Below, one piece after another: positions 33,001-33,653 of a DNA stretch of 33,653 nucleotides. The position numbers and the translations under genes are program-made. The first letter of the stretch is position 1. Every line of letters starts with the position of its first letter. The stretch comes from Wuchereria bancrofti (Eukaryota; Nematoda; Chromadorea; Rhabditida; Onchocercidae), in assembly GCA_005281725.1 (NCBI GenBank), contig SSBO01000014.1, forward strand, positions 603,087 to 636,739. Reading direction: 5' to 3'. The notes under the pieces were generated by a model that was given only the letters and a program-made list of their open reading frames with translations, made no database searches and was not told where the DNA came from.

Positions 33001-33116
33001 ATATGTTAAGAAAATAGCTTTTACTCTAATCATTTTATGCTTATTGTTTTGCACTTTGCATTTATTTAAATAATAAATAAGTGTTCATGATAAAATAGTG
33101 AACTTTTTGAGCTGTA

Positions 33117-33299
33117 ATGGAAATAAAAGAAAAAGATAAGGAAACGCTCAGTGATCAATCTTACTGTTCTCATCAACAACAAATAAATGAAGAAGAAGAT
33201 GAGATCACTCAAGAGAAAAAGCAACCCGTTGACAAAATGACACTTCTACACCAAGCATTATCACAAGCAAGCGTTACACGAGCTAAACGTTGCAAGCAG
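33117..33299 (+). CDS. First coding exon of an unidentified gene, partial
   Basis: ATG at 33117 with an in-frame TGA three codons upstream, so the start is well placed. It runs 61 codons to a phase-0 donor CAG|GTATTT at 33300. The peptide is hydrophilic: a charged N-terminus (MEIKEKDKETL), an acidic patch (NEEEDEI), then KMTLLHQALSQASVTRAKRC with a basic end. No signal peptide or membrane segment. I do not recognise the family. An 18-nt in-phase candidate microexon lies at 33416-33433 (TTCAAAG acceptor, ACC|GTAAGT donor), but the rest of the gene is outside the window. It is transcribed away from the mbr-1-like gene. Confidence 0.6.
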
Positions 33300-33653
33300 G
33301 TATTTATCACTTCAGTTTTTTCATTTTGATCATAACATTTACAATGTTAGTTATCATTAAGTTCAATTATAGATTTATATTTAAAGATAACGATATTGTT
33401 AATCTTCAAAGATATTTTTGCGTGACACCGTAAGTACTATTACTTTTGACATAAGTAAGAAAATTTAAGGCAGCTCTAATTAAATCGTCAAATTATTTTT
33501 ATAACTATCTATAAAATTGTTTCTGGAATAATCAATATTATCACTATCTACTTGTTATCACCACTGTTGATTAATTTTTCCTTAAAAATTTTGACAAATT
33601 ATAAAAAATGAAGCTACAAAATTCCTTCAAATTTTGTTCATTATAATTTCATT

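Larger units (their letters stand above)
26043..33116. other. Divergent intergenic region, about 7 kb
   Basis: Lies between two genes pointing away from each other. AT-rich with long A/T runs; a somewhat GC-richer patch at 27225-27310; a CpG-containing patch at 30890-31110; an ATTC microsatellite near 30000; a weak local duplication at 32380-32840. The longest open frame of the window (27973-28410, 145 codons) is Lys/Phe-rich and looks like chance. No gene supported. Confidence 0.6.

Overview
The window is AT-rich eukaryotic DNA. Its one large gene has many short exons, GT-AG introns of about 70-1000 bp (many TTTCAG/TTGCAG-type acceptors), and many long A or T homopolymer runs. Together with the protein it encodes, this points to a nematode. 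The intron sizes and base composition look filarial/spirurid rather than Caenorhabditis, but that is an inference from style. I see no rRNA, intact tRNA, CRISPR array or bacterial operon.

The centre of the window (8519-26042, minus strand) is one gene that I assembled by hand as 13 coding exons whose splice phases all agree. The 682-residue product belongs to the Mblk-1/E93/LCOR family of transcription regulators (C. elegans mbr-1). It has the family's N-terminal Cys-containing region (residues about 1-94), a PLDLS motif for CtBP (304-308), and two Pipsqueak-type helix-turn-helix DNA-binding domains (about 374-419 and 561-612). Exons 2-13 sit within 6.5 kb. Exon 1 lies 10.9 kb upstream behind a giant first intron. 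That intron carries microsatellites, a diverged internal duplication, a perfect hairpin and a GC-rich patch, but no gene I can support. A likely promoter/5'UTR zone (26250-26560) lies just upstream of exon 1 and includes a CCTATATAGG palindrome.

Left flank (1-8518): 1-5810 is built from diverged repeats. A family of about 200 bp occurs four times, and a block of about 1 kb occurs twice (541-1535 and 4740-5810). This is best read as an old local tandem duplication whose second unit carries about 2 kb of extra DNA (2660-4740). The extra DNA holds a GC-rich, splice-bordered, exon-like segment at 4213-4349 that I cannot identify. 5810-8518 is AT-rich with no supported gene and includes the likely 3'UTR of the mbr-1-like gene.

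Right flank (26043-33653): about 7 kb of intergenic DNA follows, then the first coding exon (33117-33299, plus strand) of an unidentified gene that runs off the window. The two genes are divergently arranged. Most open frames elsewhere are low-complexity chance ORFs made possible by homopolymer and CT-rich tracts.
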